Positions 63,406-64,000 of a stretch of DNA of 64,000 nucleotides are shown here, one piece after another (the stretch's first letter is position 1; each line of letters starts with the position of its first letter). This DNA is from Chitinophaga flava (GTDB lineage Bacteria; Bacteroidota; Bacteroidia; Chitinophagales; Chitinophagaceae): NCBI RefSeq assembly GCF_003308995.1, contig NZ_QFFJ01000001.1, positions 2,418,001-2,482,000 of the forward strand. The letters run 5' to 3'. A program made the translations under genes and the position numbers. The notes beneath the pieces were generated by a model. It searched no databases, was not told where the DNA came from, and saw only the letters and a list, made by a program, of their open reading frames with translations.

Positions 63406-64000
63406 ATGAAAACATCAATGGAAATCATTTGGCTCACCCCTGATCTGAGTAAACTTGGCGGAAGCGAGTATATGGTGTCAGCCTTTTGTCGTTTGCTAAA
63501 GTCGGCAGGCATCCATGTACATATTATAACCCGGGCTATTCATCCTGTTTGGAAAACCGTCATGGATAAGGCTTCCGGTCCCGGACAGGTCAACTTTGCC
63601 GAGATCCATTCCGATAACATCATTGACTACATCCATACAATTGATGTTATTACCGCCCGGTTTACAATCTCCCTGATGCAGGTGATGCCCCTGGAATCAT
63701 TTTCCTTCGACATCATCCGGTATAAGGAATATGGGTTTCCCGTTTGCGGGCTCGAGCCTACAGACCTCAGCAATCATTGCTGGTGGCTGCCGGAAAACAT
63801 GCAGGAGCATATTCAATTCCTGGATGGACTGATTGTGATGAATCCGTATACCGAAATCATCGCCAGAAATGAGTACCATTTCAACAAGCCCATCCAGCTC
63901 GTTTCAAATACCCTGATGAATGATCTGTACAAACGTACGGACCGGAGTTATCCACTATCTACATTTGGTTGTATCAGCAGGTTATCAGCGGAAAAAGGGC
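63406..64000 (+). CDS. GT-B (family 4-like) glycosyltransferase, 5' part (runs off window)
   Basis: The frame from the ATG at 63406 is open to the right edge (198 codons). It starts with a typical GT-B N-domain (MEIIWLTPDLSKLGGSEYMV), with FDIIRYKEYGFPVCGLEPTD and IVMNPYTEIIARNEYHFN, and ends in the inter-domain linker ISRLSAEKG seen in GT4 enzymes. The catalytic C-terminal domain is beyond the window. An ATG at 63418 (Met5) is an alternative start. The acceptor is unknown. Confidence 0.75.
   Translation, partial: MKTSMEIIWLTPDLSKLGGSEYMVSAFCRLLKSAGIHVHIITRAIHPVWKTVMDKASGPGQVNFAEIHSDNIIDYIHTIDVITARFTISLMQVMPLESFSFDIIRYKEYGFPVCGLEPTDLSNHCWWLPENMQEHIQFLDGLIVMNPYTEIIARNEYHFNKPIQLVSNTLMNDLYKRTDRSYPLSTFGCISRLSAEKG

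Noticed and set aside
1..64000. CRISPR arrays, tRNA or rRNA genes, integrases and insertion sequences
   Set aside because: No regularly spaced repeats, no tRNA cloverleaf-like sequences and no transposase motifs were seen on either strand by eye; a dedicated scan would be needed to exclude a tRNA.

Overview
The window looks like chromosome from a member of the Bacteroidota, most likely a Chitinophaga-type genus of the Chitinophagaceae. The evidence is three SusC/SusD outer-membrane pairs, a type IX secretion (T9SS) sorting domain, FG-GAP lipoproteins, DUF1080, DUF885 and DUF4184 proteins, Bacteroidota -7 promoter elements (TAnnTTTG, often TACCTTTG), and a complete ebo cluster. Genus assignment is inference. 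I see no tRNA, rRNA, CRISPR array, transposase or prophage.

Layout. 1-4.8 kb: 3' end of rny, a single-domain DUF1080 protein, a short-chain dehydrogenase, scpB with a repeat-encoded acidic tail, atpG and a DJ-1/PfpI protein. 4.9-15.4 kb: a SusC/SusD pair, a double-DUF1080 protein, a DUF885 peptidase-like lipoprotein and a secreted Gfo/Idh/MocA oxidoreductase. Three LacI-type operators (about TGCAAnCGnTTGCA) precede susC, the double DUF1080 gene and the oxidoreductase, which suggests one co-regulated route for glycan breakdown through 3-keto sugars. 15.4-17.8 kb: small unrelated genes and a decayed gene remnant.

17.8-27.8 kb: the six-gene ebo cluster (eboA-F, all on the minus strand), split into eboABC and eboDEF by an oppositely oriented TPR sensor kinase and a NarL/LuxR response regulator. 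A 34-bp inverted repeat reaches into the end of eboE, and a 14-bp direct repeat lies upstream of eboA. 28.2-35 kb: a second SusC/SusD pair followed by a haem-motif/FG-GAP lipoprotein.

35.5-50.6 kb: housekeeping and stress genes. They include a MarR regulator with matching palindromes at its own promoter and at a doxX-yceI operon, two DinB proteins, a DEAD-box helicase, a second yceI, a class C beta-lactamase-like hydrolase, a glycerophosphodiesterase, an OmpA lipoprotein, a divergent hxlR/doxX pair, a small HELFH-motif lipoprotein and an ArsR regulator downstream of a perfect 16-bp inverted repeat. 50.8-58.5 kb: a large T9SS-exported protein and a third SusC/SusD pair. 58.9-63.2 kb: a cobalamin riboswitch that should control a siderophore-type TonB receptor and a PepSY membrane protein. 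The right edge cuts a GT-B glycosyltransferase, the left edge cuts rny.
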